Below are positions 11,620 through 23,109 of a stretch of 64,000 nucleotides of DNA, in pieces. Position numbers and translations under genes: made by a program. Every line of letters starts with the position of its first letter. Position 1 is the first letter of the stretch. The stretch is from Epiperipatus broadwayi (Eukaryota > Onychophora > Udeonychophora > Euonychophora > Peripatidae), in assembly GCA_028023455.1 (NCBI GenBank), contig JAQFVV010006272.1, forward strand, positions 1,938,586-2,002,585. The letters are read 5' to 3'. The notes below the pieces were generated by a model that had not been told where the DNA came from, ran no database searches, and worked only from the letters and a program-made list of their open reading frames with translations.

Positions 11620-13620
11620 TGTTTTGGTTTTTGCAGCTTCTTCGTCAGCAGGGGAAATCGCTTTTATATGCTATTTCCTTAAATTAAAAACTATCAATTT
11701 TATTAAAATTCCACATTACTTTGTTGTGGCAAATTTATCTTTTTTTGTTGTTGTTGTTGGTTTATTTGTAATATTGACTTACTGAAACTCCCACCCTCAC
11801 CCTCTTATTTTCTCTAGTTAAAAATCATTTCAGGAGACTTATTTCCATTAAATTAATAGAGAAAGCTCTTTCCTTCTGTATCTCATATTATAACTTTATT
11901 TTTAAATGATTGAAATTATTTTAAAAGTTAGGGATATTATTGTTATCTCTAACTTAAAATTGCCCTGGTAATTATCTCTGAGAGAATAATGTATTTTATT
12001 AAATCAGTTAAGTAAAATCTATCACAATTTCTGTAAATCAAATCTCTTAAAAGAATCATTTAAAGCACATAACATTTTCATATCAACTACTACCAATATA
12101 TGTTTCATACATGTATATTTTCATGTGTGTCAGTAAAATATTAAAATTGTGAGGTACAATTTATTATGCTAGATGTGGTAAAACTTCAGAAGTGAGTTTG
12201 ATATTCAATGCCCAATCTGCCTATGTTAATTAAAAGACAGACTTATTTTGTAATCTTCAATGATGAATTATTTGATAATTTACTAATAAATGAAATATTT
12301 GGAAATGTGGAGAACAATTTATTCTTTTAAGTTTAGTTTTAATTATTGCCTTTCCTTTTATATTATACTTTATGATCCATTCATTAATGGCCCAAGGTTT
12401 CTGTGGACATTCTTATTATGTCAGAGAGCCAATTATTTAATTAGGAATTAATTTATTATGATCGTTAGTGATACATTTTCTATCTATATATATATGTCTA
12501 AGGCGTTATGTAATTTAGTTACAACTATTCATTTATTATTATTGTTCTTGCTTTGTTACTTATCCCGCAGGACCTTCGAAATTTTAAATATGACCAGTCC
12601 AATCCTTGACTCTCCCTTAAGAGTAGACATATTTCCTACTAGGGATCTTTCCTAGACATTGCCATTAAAATGTGTATGGAAATTCCAGCACGTCAAATCT
12701 ATCATTATTATTCAGAGACATGTTTTGGCTGGAGGGCCAACATTTCTCTTATCATCTACCTATATATACCATGGATTTTTTTAAGCAAAGCCACCCAGAG
12801 GATTGTAACAGACCTCATTCATTCTTTGTTGTATATATAACAGCATGCTTCCTTCATTATTCCTTATATCTTTATTTACAAACCTGAAATGTTCTCTGCC
12901 GTGATGGCAAGTCTTTTACCAATCAATCTATTTAATTAGTTAAATGTAACTAATTTATTTATTTAAAATGAACTATTTTGCTTTCCACACTTATTATATA
13001 CAACCAATTGAAATGTAGTAGCGTTTTAATGCACATCGCTCATGTCTCGTTATCTATCTATATATATAATTAATTTATTCCCTTAAATTTGTAAGAGGGT
13101 TAATGATGATATTTTACTGCTGATTGGTTCTTGGCAGACCAATTAACAATTTTTTTTCATTTATTTATCAAATGCCTTATGCACTTAGCTGCATCAAAAC
13201 CTAATTTATGTCCGAAATGGATCGCAATTACTTACTAAATTGAAATGTTCAAATATTTCTTTAATTCCAAATTTATTTGATGTACTTAATGAGTATTTAA
13301 AGTATGTAATTGCGAATCCAAAAATATAACTTGACTTATTTTGTATTGGTAATCACTCAATTCCTTAATAATATCTTGTAATATTATTATTTTAAATTAA
13401 CTTAGTTTGTCATTACTCCGAATCTCTAATATTAATTACTCTAGTTACTTATAATATTTCTTTGATTTAAATTCAATTCTTTGTAATGTTGTCATGAAAA
13501 GATTATAATTATTATGGTTCAAACTATTATTAGTCAATATCAAATCGCGTCTGTACCATTTTGCAATCGTCAGAATTCATTAAATCATGAATTTCTTATA
13601 TAAACCCTATATTATTTTGA
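11620..13620. other. intergenic, one less AT-biased patch
   Basis: Mostly AT-rich without recognisable genes. The patch 12.55-12.87 kb is slightly richer in G+C but I cannot read a protein or RNA from it. Also present: TTG repeats near 11746 and a TATA tract near 12486. Confidence 0.4.
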
Positions 13621-13837
13621 GTCTATTGTGAACCATGACCTCCAGCTGGCACAGAATAAAACCAAGGACTGCTAGTGTCATCACAAACATTATCCAGTAG
13701 TCAGAGAAGCAAGAGTTTAGGCAAATAGGTTAGGATCCACAATTGCCCTGATATCTGTATCTTGTGCAATGTTGGATACAAGGTACTTTTGCTTGGATTA
13801 TTGGTCATGTTAAATATATACATTACATGATTTTGAC

Positions 13838-14012
13838 TGGCATAATATACCCATCCATCTATCTATTCATCTATCTATATATCTATCCCTCTATTCATTC
13901 ATCTATAAATTTATCTTTGATGCATCAATCTATCTGTTGTTTTGTCTACTTATCCATTCAACCAACCATATTTATTCAACCACCAATCTATCCAATTATC
14001 TATCTCTATGTA
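13838..14012. repeat. degenerate ATCT/ATCC microsatellite
   Basis: Long interrupted tetranucleotide tract (catctatc, ttcatctat, ccatccat). It follows a slightly GC-richer patch (13.63-13.84 kb) that may be the body of a SINE-like insertion ending in this tract. No promoter boxes were confirmed. Confidence 0.65.
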
Positions 14013-14689
14013 TTTTACATAAACAACATAATTTGGTAACAACAAATCATTAAATATAAATTAATCATATGGCTAGTTATTGGGAGATCATAAGATATTC
14101 AAGTATTCAAGTGGTAGATTAAGCACAATTCTCTTTCAAAATTTCCAAATGAATTTGGTTTTTTTATTATTATTTAGTCTACAATTAATCCAAAGATATT
14201 TAGCTGTTGAGTTCATTATTCTATTACTGCACTATTTAGTTACAATTGTTATACCTACTTCAGCCCTGACAGAATGAATAAAACTGCAATCTTAACCACT
14301 TTAAAACAATATACTTGATGCTAAGTATACTAACAAATTTATTAAAATACAAATTTTAATTTTAAATTTTTTCTACTTTTGAATCATGATGATACACTAT
14401 TTCTCATTACAAATACAACTGTTTTTTACAATTTGTATGTTATATTAAATTGGTTTAATTTTGTCATTTCGTTTGGTATTATAAATCAATTTTAATTCTG
14501 ATTATATTGTTTTTGTATATTTTCAGTTGACTTAATTTAATATTTCATTATAGATAAATACGAATTTTAATTTTTATTATGCTATTTCTTTTTTTTTTTC
14601 TAATATTCTTGCATGTGTATGAGTTAATGATTGTAAAATAATTCTAGATAAATTATTGGTACATTTATATTTGCCAATTACATTATTTT

Positions 14690-14950
14690 TGTTCTATTTT
14701 TAATATTATTTATTGGACTATTTCCATTGTCTAATATTATGAACTGAATGTCTTTACAAAAATTTAAACTTTATTTATACTTTCTAAATACATTCAACTG
14801 TTACTAATAGCACTCAGATTAGTATCCAACACAACAGTACATATTCAGAAAGTTTAAATAAAGTTGTTTTTTTTCTAAAGATATTCAGTTCTTAATATTA
14901 AATGATGGAAATAGCTCAACAAATAATTAATACTAAAATGCCATCATCAC
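14690..14950. repeat. fold-back element, ~250-bp imperfect hairpin
   Basis: The left arm (about 14700-14800) and right arm (about 14837-14940) are inverted copies: left 'tttccattgtctaatattat' then 'gaactgaatgtcttta'; the right arm read in reverse gives 'tttccatcatttaatattaa' then 'gaactgaatatcttta'. Pairing continues toward the tip (ACTGTT...AACAGT, ACTAAT...ATTAGT). The result is a nearly continuous hairpin with a very short loop. No reading frame is present. It is probably a MITE-like element or an inverted duplication. A transcript would form a long hairpin. Confidence 0.7.
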
Positions 14951-14959
14951 AAGCCTTCA

Positions 14960-15830
14960 AGCAAATACTATTCTTAATATTGCAACCTTCCCTTCTGGTT
15001 CTTCAACACCTCTATACCATACCTTCTTTACTCTCTTCAGTACTAGTTTAATAATAAATAATCAAGTATAACAACAATAAAGTACAAGGCTCTCTATGGA
15101 ACTTGAAATACATCAAAACATAAGATAAACTTTAAAAATGATTACAATAGAGGTTTTAACATTGAGAAGTATATAAAATACACTCCACAATGGCACTGCT
15201 ATTATAAAAATTCTCCTGCTACCATCATATTATAATCATTAGGAAAATCACCACAATAAACAATGACTAACATAATATTTCATTTAGATAATGCTTTAAC
15301 TATTCTTCTATAATTTAAGATTCCCAAAATAATAACATTAAAACAAAAATTATATTAAATTACAATAATTAATGCTATCCTATGGATATCTCAGGGATCA
15401 TAAATATTCTATTCTAAAATCTAATGTAACAATTAGATTGATAATTAAATAATTGAACCACAAGAGGGATTTTACTGGGATCCAACCATTTAAATAAAAT
15501 CACACTTATTATTACTAAACCTTGATTAGCCTCCTATTTAAAAATTAATCTAACTATAATAATAAGACATGAAAATTAACTCATTACTTTTACTTAAATA
15601 ATTTAATTTACTTTCCTAAGATTTATTTTCATACTTATACTAATGACATTCACTATAGATTACTCATTTTTGTTGTAATTAAAAGTTTTATTATACAATT
15701 ATTATCTGCAAAGTTCAACCCAATTAAATACATTTCTTAATTACTATATGATTATATAAGCTACTGAGCTTAGATTGAAAATATTGTGTTTTCAATTTTA
15801 TTCTCATAGTTTTGTAGTTAAGTAAAGATA
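14960..15830. other. AT-rich intergenic sequence, nothing recognised
   Basis: No gene, RNA or repeat boundary can be supported here. Confidence 0.4.
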
Positions 15831-16200
15831 AAAGGCGGCTACTGGAGAGTTGCAATAGATCCTAAGATATAGGTGCAGTGATCTCATATCCAAAGCTCTT
15901 CACTGACGAAAGCCACAAGCCAAAAACTAGTCTGGGGATATTGGATGAGTAGGCACCATCCATTGATTACTCTGGCTGGCACTGAGTGGTACTACTGTAT
16001 GGAGAGTTTTGCCTGTTTTAATAGACAGATAGTTGATACAATTCATAATAATGCAATTTTTACATATGTAATATTTTTTCGACATCAGCAAATTATTGTT
16101 ACCGTTTGGCACTTCCTTCCTTTAGTAAAAAAAGTTGTTAAAATTTCCTCTTGTGTATACTTTACCCAATTGGAAGGAGGCCCTCAACAGATAATTCTCT
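15830..16200 (+). repeat. R2-type repeat with hammerhead (diverged body)
   Basis: A stretch less AT-biased than its surroundings, with an R2 hammerhead at 15896-15937. The sequence around the ribozyme is unlike the R2 bodies at 21.0 and 37.2 kb, so this is a different subfamily or an independently captured ribozyme. Outer limits are approximate. It has no credible protein. Confidence 0.45.
15896..15937 (+). ncRNA. hammerhead ribozyme motif, family R2 (copy a)
   Basis: Order: CTTCA (stem I), CTGACGA box, a weak stem II centred on GC-CACAA-GC, AAA where GAA is expected, ACTAGT (self-complementary stem III), C as the residue before cleavage (GTC triplet), then TGGGG (stem I; five pairs including two G-T). 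Stem III here is ACTAGT and in the 37-kb copy is ACCGGT: different but both self-pairing. GAA to AAA suggests this copy is inactive. Confidence 0.6.
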
Positions 16201-16204
16201 AGCC

Positions 16205-17215
16205 TTCCATTATTTAGAGATGCAATATACTAATTAATAAATTAACAATCTAGTTAGTCAGCTAGTTAATTAAGTAATAAGTAAAGACATAAGTTACCAA
16301 CATATGGTAAGCCATTTTTATCAGACAAATCAAGTAATCTTTGGAACCTAAATTAGTTGTCAAGGCAAATGTTCTAATAATAGATTTTTTTAAAACAACT
16401 ATCTGGATTTTCAGACATAAATATCACATTCAAAATGCAATTTATTATTTAACAATAAATTAAATATTACAAAAATAATACACTTATTTAAATACATTTT
16501 TTTAAAAGAAGTTCTCAAAATTTAAAATATACTTTTTAAAGAATAATAAAATTTTAATAACAATATTGCAGTTTAAATATTATTAAATGTTTAAATTCTT
16601 TAAACAAGTAACTTTAATTGTAATCAATTTCTTTTAAACTCCTCTCAGTCAAAATAACTATTATACGCATGTACACATATCTAAGATTTAAAATGTTAAT
16701 TTAAATGTTTAAATAAACTATAATTCATTATTTGTGTTATAAAATACTACGAAAATGTTATTAAATTATTTAAAATGTTTGTTTTAATGTAAATTAGTTA
16801 CTCTATTTTTATAAAAATATATCTAATGTGTAATTGTATTTTAATCTAAAAGTAAACTATGCATGAATAAAAATGTTAAATCTGGGGATTTAAAACATAA
16901 AATTATAAAATTAACCTGATATTTTAAAATTAATTAAACTTCTTTTTTACTTAGACTTATCTAAAGAAATAGCTTATAATAACAATTCTATAGATAAAAT
17001 TTAACTTATTAAATTATTTACCATGTCTAATATGTAAATTAATTTATTGGAAGAAAATAAAATATATATATATTTTATAAATATATCCACATTGTACACA
17101 CACATATACAATTGTCTATGAAACTTTAGGGTTACATTATATATATGAAAATAAAATCTTATTTGGATTATACCATGTATTGTTTTAATTTCCAACTTTC
17201 ATCTTTGTCAAGGTT
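16205..17215. other. AT-rich intergenic sequence
   Basis: Very AT-rich with 'tta'-rich runs. No supported feature. Confidence 0.4.
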
Positions 17216-17216
17216 A

Positions 17217-17690
17217 AGGTTTTAATATTTTAACAATAGAAACCGGCTGGAAATGAAACGGACAAATAATATTGTTCTCAGATTTAAGTAGTGGGCCAAT
17301 ACAAAATTAGACAAAGATTAACTCTTCTAAATAAGTTAAAATAATCAGTTAATAAAGGACTGTTCCATCTCTGGTGATTATGCCCACACAATGCAGGCAA
17401 TGATTTTCAAATTATAAACATCCGGGTTGAGGTTAAGATTAACAAAAATCTACCCAGGTTACACATGCGCTTTTTAGATCTTTGTTTGCAGCTCCCTCTC
17501 TACTTTCCTCATTGCGGCTGACCCATCGACAATCAACAGAAGAGAGGCCTACTATTCCCTATCTCGTAAATGGTCCACGTAACATCTGCACATAAATTTG
17601 CATAGTTTTACAGTTATTAACAGAATAACTCGCCATGAATATGGGACTGTAGACTGTCCCGAAAGCGCTTGGCAGTAAAAATTTTGACAA
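17217..17690 (+). repeat. GC-richer repeat body carrying an R3 motif
   Basis: A patch less AT-biased than its flanks ends just after the R3 motif at 17632-17673. No open reading frame or tRNA-like promoter was identified. It is probably the body of a short non-autonomous element, with limits judged only from the change in base composition. Confidence 0.35.
17632..17673 (+). ncRNA. hammerhead-like motif, family R3 (copy b)
   Basis: GCC (stem I), ATGAATAT, GGGAC/GTCCC (5-bp stem II, 8-nt loop), GAA, AGCGCT (self-complementary), T, GGC (stem I). Stem II is entirely different from copy a yet pairs perfectly, which argues that the fold was maintained. Confidence 0.5.
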
Positions 17691-18487
17691 TTTATTAATA
17701 GCTTCATTACCTGTGTGCAGAGCACACATATATATATTAATTTATTTAAGCGTTAATGAAGTAAAATCTTAACTATTTCCAGAAAGGTAAATCTTATTTT
17801 TCTATGATAAAAAATAAAAATTTTATGATAATTTTTGTGATCAAGTAGATTGAATTTTTTTGTCTTTCTCACATTTTTTGATAGTTACTGGGAAAGAGTT
17901 CAGTGTGAAAAATATAATGGCAAAAAGTTTTACTTTTTCCATTGTATTTTGAAGAAAACGTTATGGAGGCTTAATCGTAAGTATTTTTATTTTTCTAAAT
18001 TTTTTAATTATTATTTTATTATATATTTTTTAATTATTGTTTTTTTTTAATATATATTTGCTATAAAAAACCAAAAAAATGATTATTGAAACTAACATAA
18101 GAAAAAAAAATCATGCATATTTTTCTATAATGTGAGCTTGGGTGGATGGAGTATTTGAATTAATTGATACGAGACAAAAATAAATATATTGTGGAAATAT
18201 AATGACCTGATTTAGATTTTTCTATAATTTTTTTGTCTGCATTTTAATAATAGTAAAAAATAGGCCAATGCTAAAAATAACAGTTTTGGCAGTATATAAA
18301 CTACAAACAAATGTACCTAAAGCTTAACTCTATAATAAATTTAGTATTTCATTCACTTTTTATTTTATTTTGTATATATAGTGACTAGTTTAGTATTTTT
18401 TTAATAAATTACAAACTGTAATGAAGTTCTTGATTATAATATTCAAAATATACTAATTATTGATCAATATGATCTACTTGTTATCAG

Positions 18488-18604
18488 AGTCGCCTATTCA
18501 TTGCAAACTCCTGTATGAAAAAAGATTTTGCAGGGCTGCTGTGAAAAATGGAAAGGTACCAATATCTTTATTCCTTCAAGTATTGAAGTGATGCATTGCC
18601 TCAG
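18488..18604 (+). other. possible isolated exon (splice-site pair)
   Basis: A block of about 117 bp less AT-rich than its flanks lies between an acceptor-like 'cttgttatcag' and a consensus donor 'cag/gtaagt' (CAG at about 18602-18604). One frame is open for most of it (LYEKRFCRAAVKNGKVPISL) but stops before the donor. Both splice matches can occur by chance in this length of DNA, and no partner exon was found. It could be a non-coding exon or nothing. Confidence 0.2.
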
Positions 18605-18915
18605 GTAAGTCATATTAGATATTATTTTCTTGGAAATTTAATGAGGAATGCAGCTAGCTTATTAATAAAAGTGTACTTTTATAATATAACCATGAAAAAA
18701 TAAGAATTATGAAATAATATAAAAATAATTTTTTGAAATATTACATCTTTTTAATTTTTTTTATTACTTTGAGAATCAATAGCTATATTTTTTCTGCTTC
18801 ATTACATTCTTTGATATTCTATGTACACAAAAATATATATTATGCGACTTTAGACTAAAATAAAATTAAATTATTATAAAATTTGTGGCTTAGCATAATT
18901 TTTTAAATTTTCAAT

Positions 18916-19160
18916 ATGGCTGCTTTGAAAGTGAAAAGGTTAAATAATAACAAGATGGAGCTTAAAGTAAAGAATAGGTATCATTCAGAAAAAGTAGATT
19001 ATCAAAAAAAAAACTTCCTTTAGTTTTACAATTAACTGATTCCAAGTTGACTTTAGAAGAAAGAGATAAAATAATAAATAAATGGCCTACACGAGATTGG
19101 AATGTTGTGCTTCATCAGATTTGTTTAAAACACCTAGTCTTTTCAATATTTCAGTAGACA
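18916..19160 (+). pseudogene. decayed coding-like stretch, unrecognised
   Basis: A plus-strand frame beginning ATGGCTGCTTTG reads about 30 codons (KMELKVKNRYHSEKVDYQ), then passes through an A10 run. In a shifted frame it continues as LPLVLQLTDSKLTLEERDKI and on to LHQICLKHLVF before a stop at about 19155. The homopolymer at the shift point suggests a simple indel in a formerly continuous frame of about 80 codons. I do not recognise the family. A transposable-element protein is most likely given the surroundings. Confidence 0.3.
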
Positions 19161-19316
19161 TCCTCACAGTTTTTAAATCTTTACTCCAAATTAGCTGCTA
19201 CTTTAGTATTATCAAAGTCAGGTGTGTAACTGATTTCTAAAAAATGTAATAACAAAATTACAAACGTGTTGAGCACTGGCAGGAGAAGCTGTATAAAGTA
19301 CTCTTAAAAAACAATA

Positions 19317-19357
19317 CTGAGTGCTTTCGAGGCATATTGCCTTATATTCAAAGCATA
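19317..19357 (-). ncRNA. hammerhead-like motif, family R3 (copy c)
   Basis: Minus strand: ATGCT (stem I), TTGAATAT, AGGCA-ATA-TGCCT (5-bp stem II), C, GAA, AGCACT (stem III, one mismatch), C, AGTAT (stem I; pairs with ATGCT over five positions including one G-T). All three helices use sequences different from copies a and b, while TGAATAT and GAA are unchanged. Confidence 0.5.
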
Positions 19358-19865
19358 TTTATAATTATACTGAGAAAAATAAAGCATAGTATTTTTTAAA
19401 ATGTGATCTAAAAACTAATGTAATCAACTTTTGATTGAAGGCATTTCTATGCTCCCTAATTCTGACACTAATATATCTATTTGATTGTTCCACGTAGCTT
19501 ATAAAGCACTGTGAACATGCTATTTTAAATAAATTTACAGAAAATATGATAATTTTTTTGCTAGTAGAAAAGATAGTCTTTACATTAAAATTAGATTTCT
19601 AATCTTATCACTGCTTCCATTAACAGAAGATAAAACTACCTAATTGAGTTTTCAATTTTATCAACTTTTTACTTGTTGGCACCAATACTAGATAAAACTT
19701 TATATATTTTTTATTTTAATCATTAGATAGAATATTTTTACATAATGCTATTTCTACAGCAAAATGATCTTTATCAGATAAACTATATGCTCTCATTAAA
19801 AAACTTTTTGCTGCAATAAAATATGGGCAGGGGAATGCCGAGATTTAAAATTGAGATATTTGTTT

Positions 19866-20825
19866 GTATGGGTGTATTAGAAATACAAGTGGAGTAGGAT
19901 TCATTATAAATAAAAAGTGGAAGAACAACATTGTGGAGATTGATGGTGTATCAGACAGACTGGCAAGATTAGTTATACAACTTAATAGCAGATACCAAAT
20001 GAAGATAAGTCAGGTTTATGCCCCAACAAGTTCTCATAGTGATGAAGTAATAGAAGATTTTTATATGGATGTACAAAAGGCTTTTGATAAGAGTAAACAA
20101 CATTTAAAAATTGTTATGGGAGACTTTAATGCTAGAATTGATAAACAAATGAAAGATGAAAATGTTGTAGGTAATTTTGGTTATGGTAATAGAAATGAGA
20201 GAGAACATAAACTTGTGAAGTTTGCAGAAAAAGAAAAACTTTATATTATGAATTCTGTTTTGTTTTTGTTTTTTGAGAAAAATGTTAAAAGGAAATGGAC
20301 ATGGAAGCATCCAAATGATGGTACAGCAGAATTGGATTATATTTTAACTAACAGAAAATGCATATTTCAAGATTGTAATGTTCTTAATAAATTTAACACA
20401 GGAAGTGATCATTGATTAGTAAGATGTAAGATATGTGTTAATGCAAAACTAGAGAGACAAAAATTATTAAGAAAAACAATATTTACAGTTGATATCCTTA
20501 ACCTTCAGAAAGATTCTAATGAATTTAAATTAGAACTTACAAATTGTTTCAAGTATTAGTAGATTTTGAACATGATTCAGATTTGAATGAAATTAATAAG
20601 AAAATAACTGATACACTTTTAAAAACTGCAACAAAGATAGCTGATAGAAAAAAGCAGCAATTGATCAATAAAATTTCTACTGAGATGAGAATTTATGAAG
20701 AAAAGAAGGAATATGAAGATATACAAAAATGATGCATTAAAAAGGATTGAATACCTCAAATTTTGTAAAATGGTGGAGAAAAAGATTGAAAATGAAATAA
20801 GAAAATTATAATAAACAAAAAAGCA
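19866..20825 (+). pseudogene. RTE-like LINE copy 2, endonuclease part
   Basis: The plus strand encodes the middle of the RTE protein: the second half of the AP endonuclease (NTSGVGFIINKKWKNN, QVYAPTSSHS, VMGDFNARIDK, ELDYILTNRK, ending GSDH where a stop replaces Arg at about 20415) and then the linker toward the RT (LVDFEHDSDLNEINKKITDT, about 20550-20730). GDFNAR, the LDYI block and SDH are endonuclease motifs. One reading frame of 183 codons (19864-20415) survives. Both ends are truncated: the first third of the endonuclease and all of the RT are missing. Loss of the 3' part is unusual for a target-primed insertion, so this is probably a remnant cut by later events. An R2 repeat begins about 55 bp downstream. 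Confidence 0.88.
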
Positions 20826-20879
20826 AGTCATATATAACATGAAATTACTTTTATAAGCTTGTATTTACAAAAATGTAAT

Positions 20880-21150
20880 ACAGAGAGCATACCAATATCT
20901 CAAACAAGCTCTTAATTGATAAGTGCGGTATGAGAAAATATTTAAAATCTTTATCGAGAACCTTCCCATCTCCAGACCAACTGGTTTTGAGCTTATGGCT
21001 CATGTCAATGGAAAGCTAGAATATTCGGACACTAGATCTAAAATATCAACTTAAAACCCAGCACTTATTTCATACATAATATTTAAGTAGAAACTCTAAA
21101 TTTTCAGACATGAAAATGTCTTTAAATCCAGCTATCTAACTTAAATAGCT
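20880..21150 (-). repeat. R2 repeat, single unit
   Basis: It aligns by eye with the R2 element at 37.0-37.36 kb. Shared blocks are 'agaatattcggacactagat' against 'agaatattcaagcattagat', and a body 'ttaagtagaaactctaaattttcag' found in reverse at 37.16-37.19 kb. It is a monomer with its hammerhead on the minus strand near the left end. There is no reading frame. Confidence 0.65.
20969..21014 (-). ncRNA. hammerhead ribozyme motif, family R2 (copy b)
   Basis: Minus strand: TTTCCA (stem I), TTGACAT (expected CTGANGA), GAGC-CATAA-GCTC (perfect 4-bp stem II), AAA (expected GAA), ACC-AGTT-GGT (stem III with a real loop), C (GTC triplet), TGGAGA (stem I, 6 pairs including one G-T). Helices are excellent but the catalytic box has decayed. 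Confidence 0.55.
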
Positions 21151-21219
21151 ATATGGTATTATAGAAGGTAGTGGCAGCTTACAATAAGGATGTGTGCTCT
21201 ATAGTATTTAATTGGGAAA

Positions 21220-21690
21220 GTATAATCTATCAGCCCATTCCAGGTTTGAACATACAGTTAACGACATATTTATTTCATGGGACCACTTGTGTATGGGTTT
21301 GAGTTTAGGTCAGACAGCGTTCTGATGAGCATAGGTGAAGGCTAAAGATAAACATTAATTGGGGATTGTGGTACTACCTATGAGAGAGGAGTCAATGGCA
21401 CATAAAATGAGGATGATCGATTTAGCAATCTGATGGTGTGGTTCACCGCTGAAGAGTGGATGTTCCTGGTCACAGAGGTGTGTCTGCTTCTAACTAATGG
21501 TGCATACCAATGGAGAGAGCGTAGATGTGCTAAATCTAGGATTTGGGGTCAAAGAGAGTCTCCGGCTCCTACAGGACCTAGATCAGCACTAATCTATGGA
21601 TTAGGAGTCCGGACACACAGTGTCTGGTCTGCCCTCATGCAGTTTGACCATATGACAAATGAGCCATACAGAGAATATATAATGAAACTT
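21220..21690 (+). other. GC-richer island of unknown nature
   Basis: About 470 bp clearly richer in G+C than the flanks. One frame is open for 86 codons from 21433 (MVWFTAEEWMFLVTEVCLLL at the start), but the protein resembles nothing I know and has no motif. It could be an exon, the body of a repeat, or a processed pseudogene. It lies 70 bp after the R2 unit. Confidence 0.3.
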
Positions 21691-21699
21691 TAATAATAA

Positions 21700-22550
21700 T
21701 AATATGACCATAGCCACATGTATGTAGAGGTAGGAACACAAGTATATAGAAAAATAAATTATCAAAAACTTCCAACCCACATGAATAAACATTAAGAAAC
21801 TTATTTTATATATATAAACCATGAGCATTCCCGGTTAACCATGTATAATTCATTTTGATAATAAAAGAAACCTGTTCACAATATCTATTTTAATTAAAGT
21901 GAAAGGCTGAAAACTTCTCGCATGCGCTTTTACAATGCTTATATGACAGCCAATCAAATGAAATGATGACTGTATAGGGAGCTCTTAAGTCACAACACAA
22001 GACAGAGATTTTATATAAAAAAAAAGTGACTCCACCTTTCTCTTTACTTAAATTTCTATATATATATATAAGCCATTTTAATAATCTTAAAACTTGAAAT
22101 ATAATAATCAAATACTAGGGAAAATTATTTACTCCTGAAATACACTGATAGTGCAATTCATTACTTATTATATTGCTTGTACGAGAATTGTAGTTTTATT
22201 ACATAGCATCAATGAACAATGTAATACATACCTTTGTATAACATTATTTATGTTACTTCTTATATAGTAAAATATTAAATTATAGATATTACCTCATTTG
22301 CAATAGTTTGTTACAAAAAATCATTTTTTTTATCAAAAGAGCATTATTCATTTAGTGGTATATGAAGTAACAATTTAATTGAATCAATATATTATTTTAT
22401 TATGAGTATTTTTAATAAAATTATTTTCTAAATACTGAAGTTAGGTTACATATATATAGAGCAATCCAATAAACAACTAAAATAATGTAGAACTTAATTG
22501 AATAGAAATATGTTTGCCACCCTTCATTTATTCTGTACACAATTCTATGA
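21700..22550. other. AT-rich intergenic sequence
   Basis: No supported feature. Contains TA tracts (for example 22060-22070). Confidence 0.4.
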
Positions 22551-22555
22551 ATTAA

Positions 22556-22757
22556 GTATAACTTTCTTTGACATGATGGAGGGTATACGAAAAGAAACTT
22601 TAAGAAAACAATTTATTTACATCTTATTAGTACTTTTAAATTTAAGTTTTAAACTCGGCGTCTTCTCTGTGTGCTCCATCCATTGGGATTTTGAGAGCAG
22701 AGAAGTATAAACACATTTAATGAATAGAAATTTCTCCCTCCATCATTCAAAGATATA
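22556..22757. repeat. short inverted repeat pair, ~190 bp apart
   Basis: 'ctttgacatgatggaggg' at about 22564-22582 is inverted at about 22735-22755 (reverse reading 'ctttgaatgatggaggg'). This may be the terminal inverted repeats of a small MITE. The interior has one 70-codon frame without recognisable motifs. Confidence 0.35.
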
Positions 22758-22889
22758 CATAAATAAATTTGCAAAATATAGGTTTCTAAATTATTTAAAT
22801 AATTAAATCAGCAGATTTAACATTACTAAATACAAGATAGATAATTTACGAGGTTAAGACTTGGGATAAAATGAAAGCATTTTTATTGG

Positions 22890-23105
22890 CAATAACTGAT
22901 GACTTTGGGACTTCTGCAGACATATAGGTGGATTTATGATCTTCAAGCCTGCATTAAGATGGTAGGTCATGGATGGATCTTCTACATTTTACTGGAACTT
23001 CTTGGGATGCCAACTCCACCGATGACCGTGGAGAAGCCGATGCCCAACTACTCACACATTGTGACAGGCACAGTTAACATTTTCTATTTTCTTCGCAGGC
23101 ACTAG
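22890..23105 (+). other. GC-richer patch with open frame, unrecognised
   Basis: About 215 bp richer in G+C, open on the plus strand for 68 codons (MTLGLLQTYRWIYDLQACIK at the start). A polypyrimidine tract followed by CAG (about 23080-23098) resembles a 3' splice site. No homology is recognised and no donor partner was found. Exon, repeat body and chance are all possible. Confidence 0.2.
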
Positions 23106-23109
23106 GTAG

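Noticed and set aside
21318-21350. CTGATGA box on the plus strand in the GC-richer island
   Set aside because: Followed by GCATAGGTGAAGGCTAAAG with no matched hairpin and GAAA. Not a hammerhead core.
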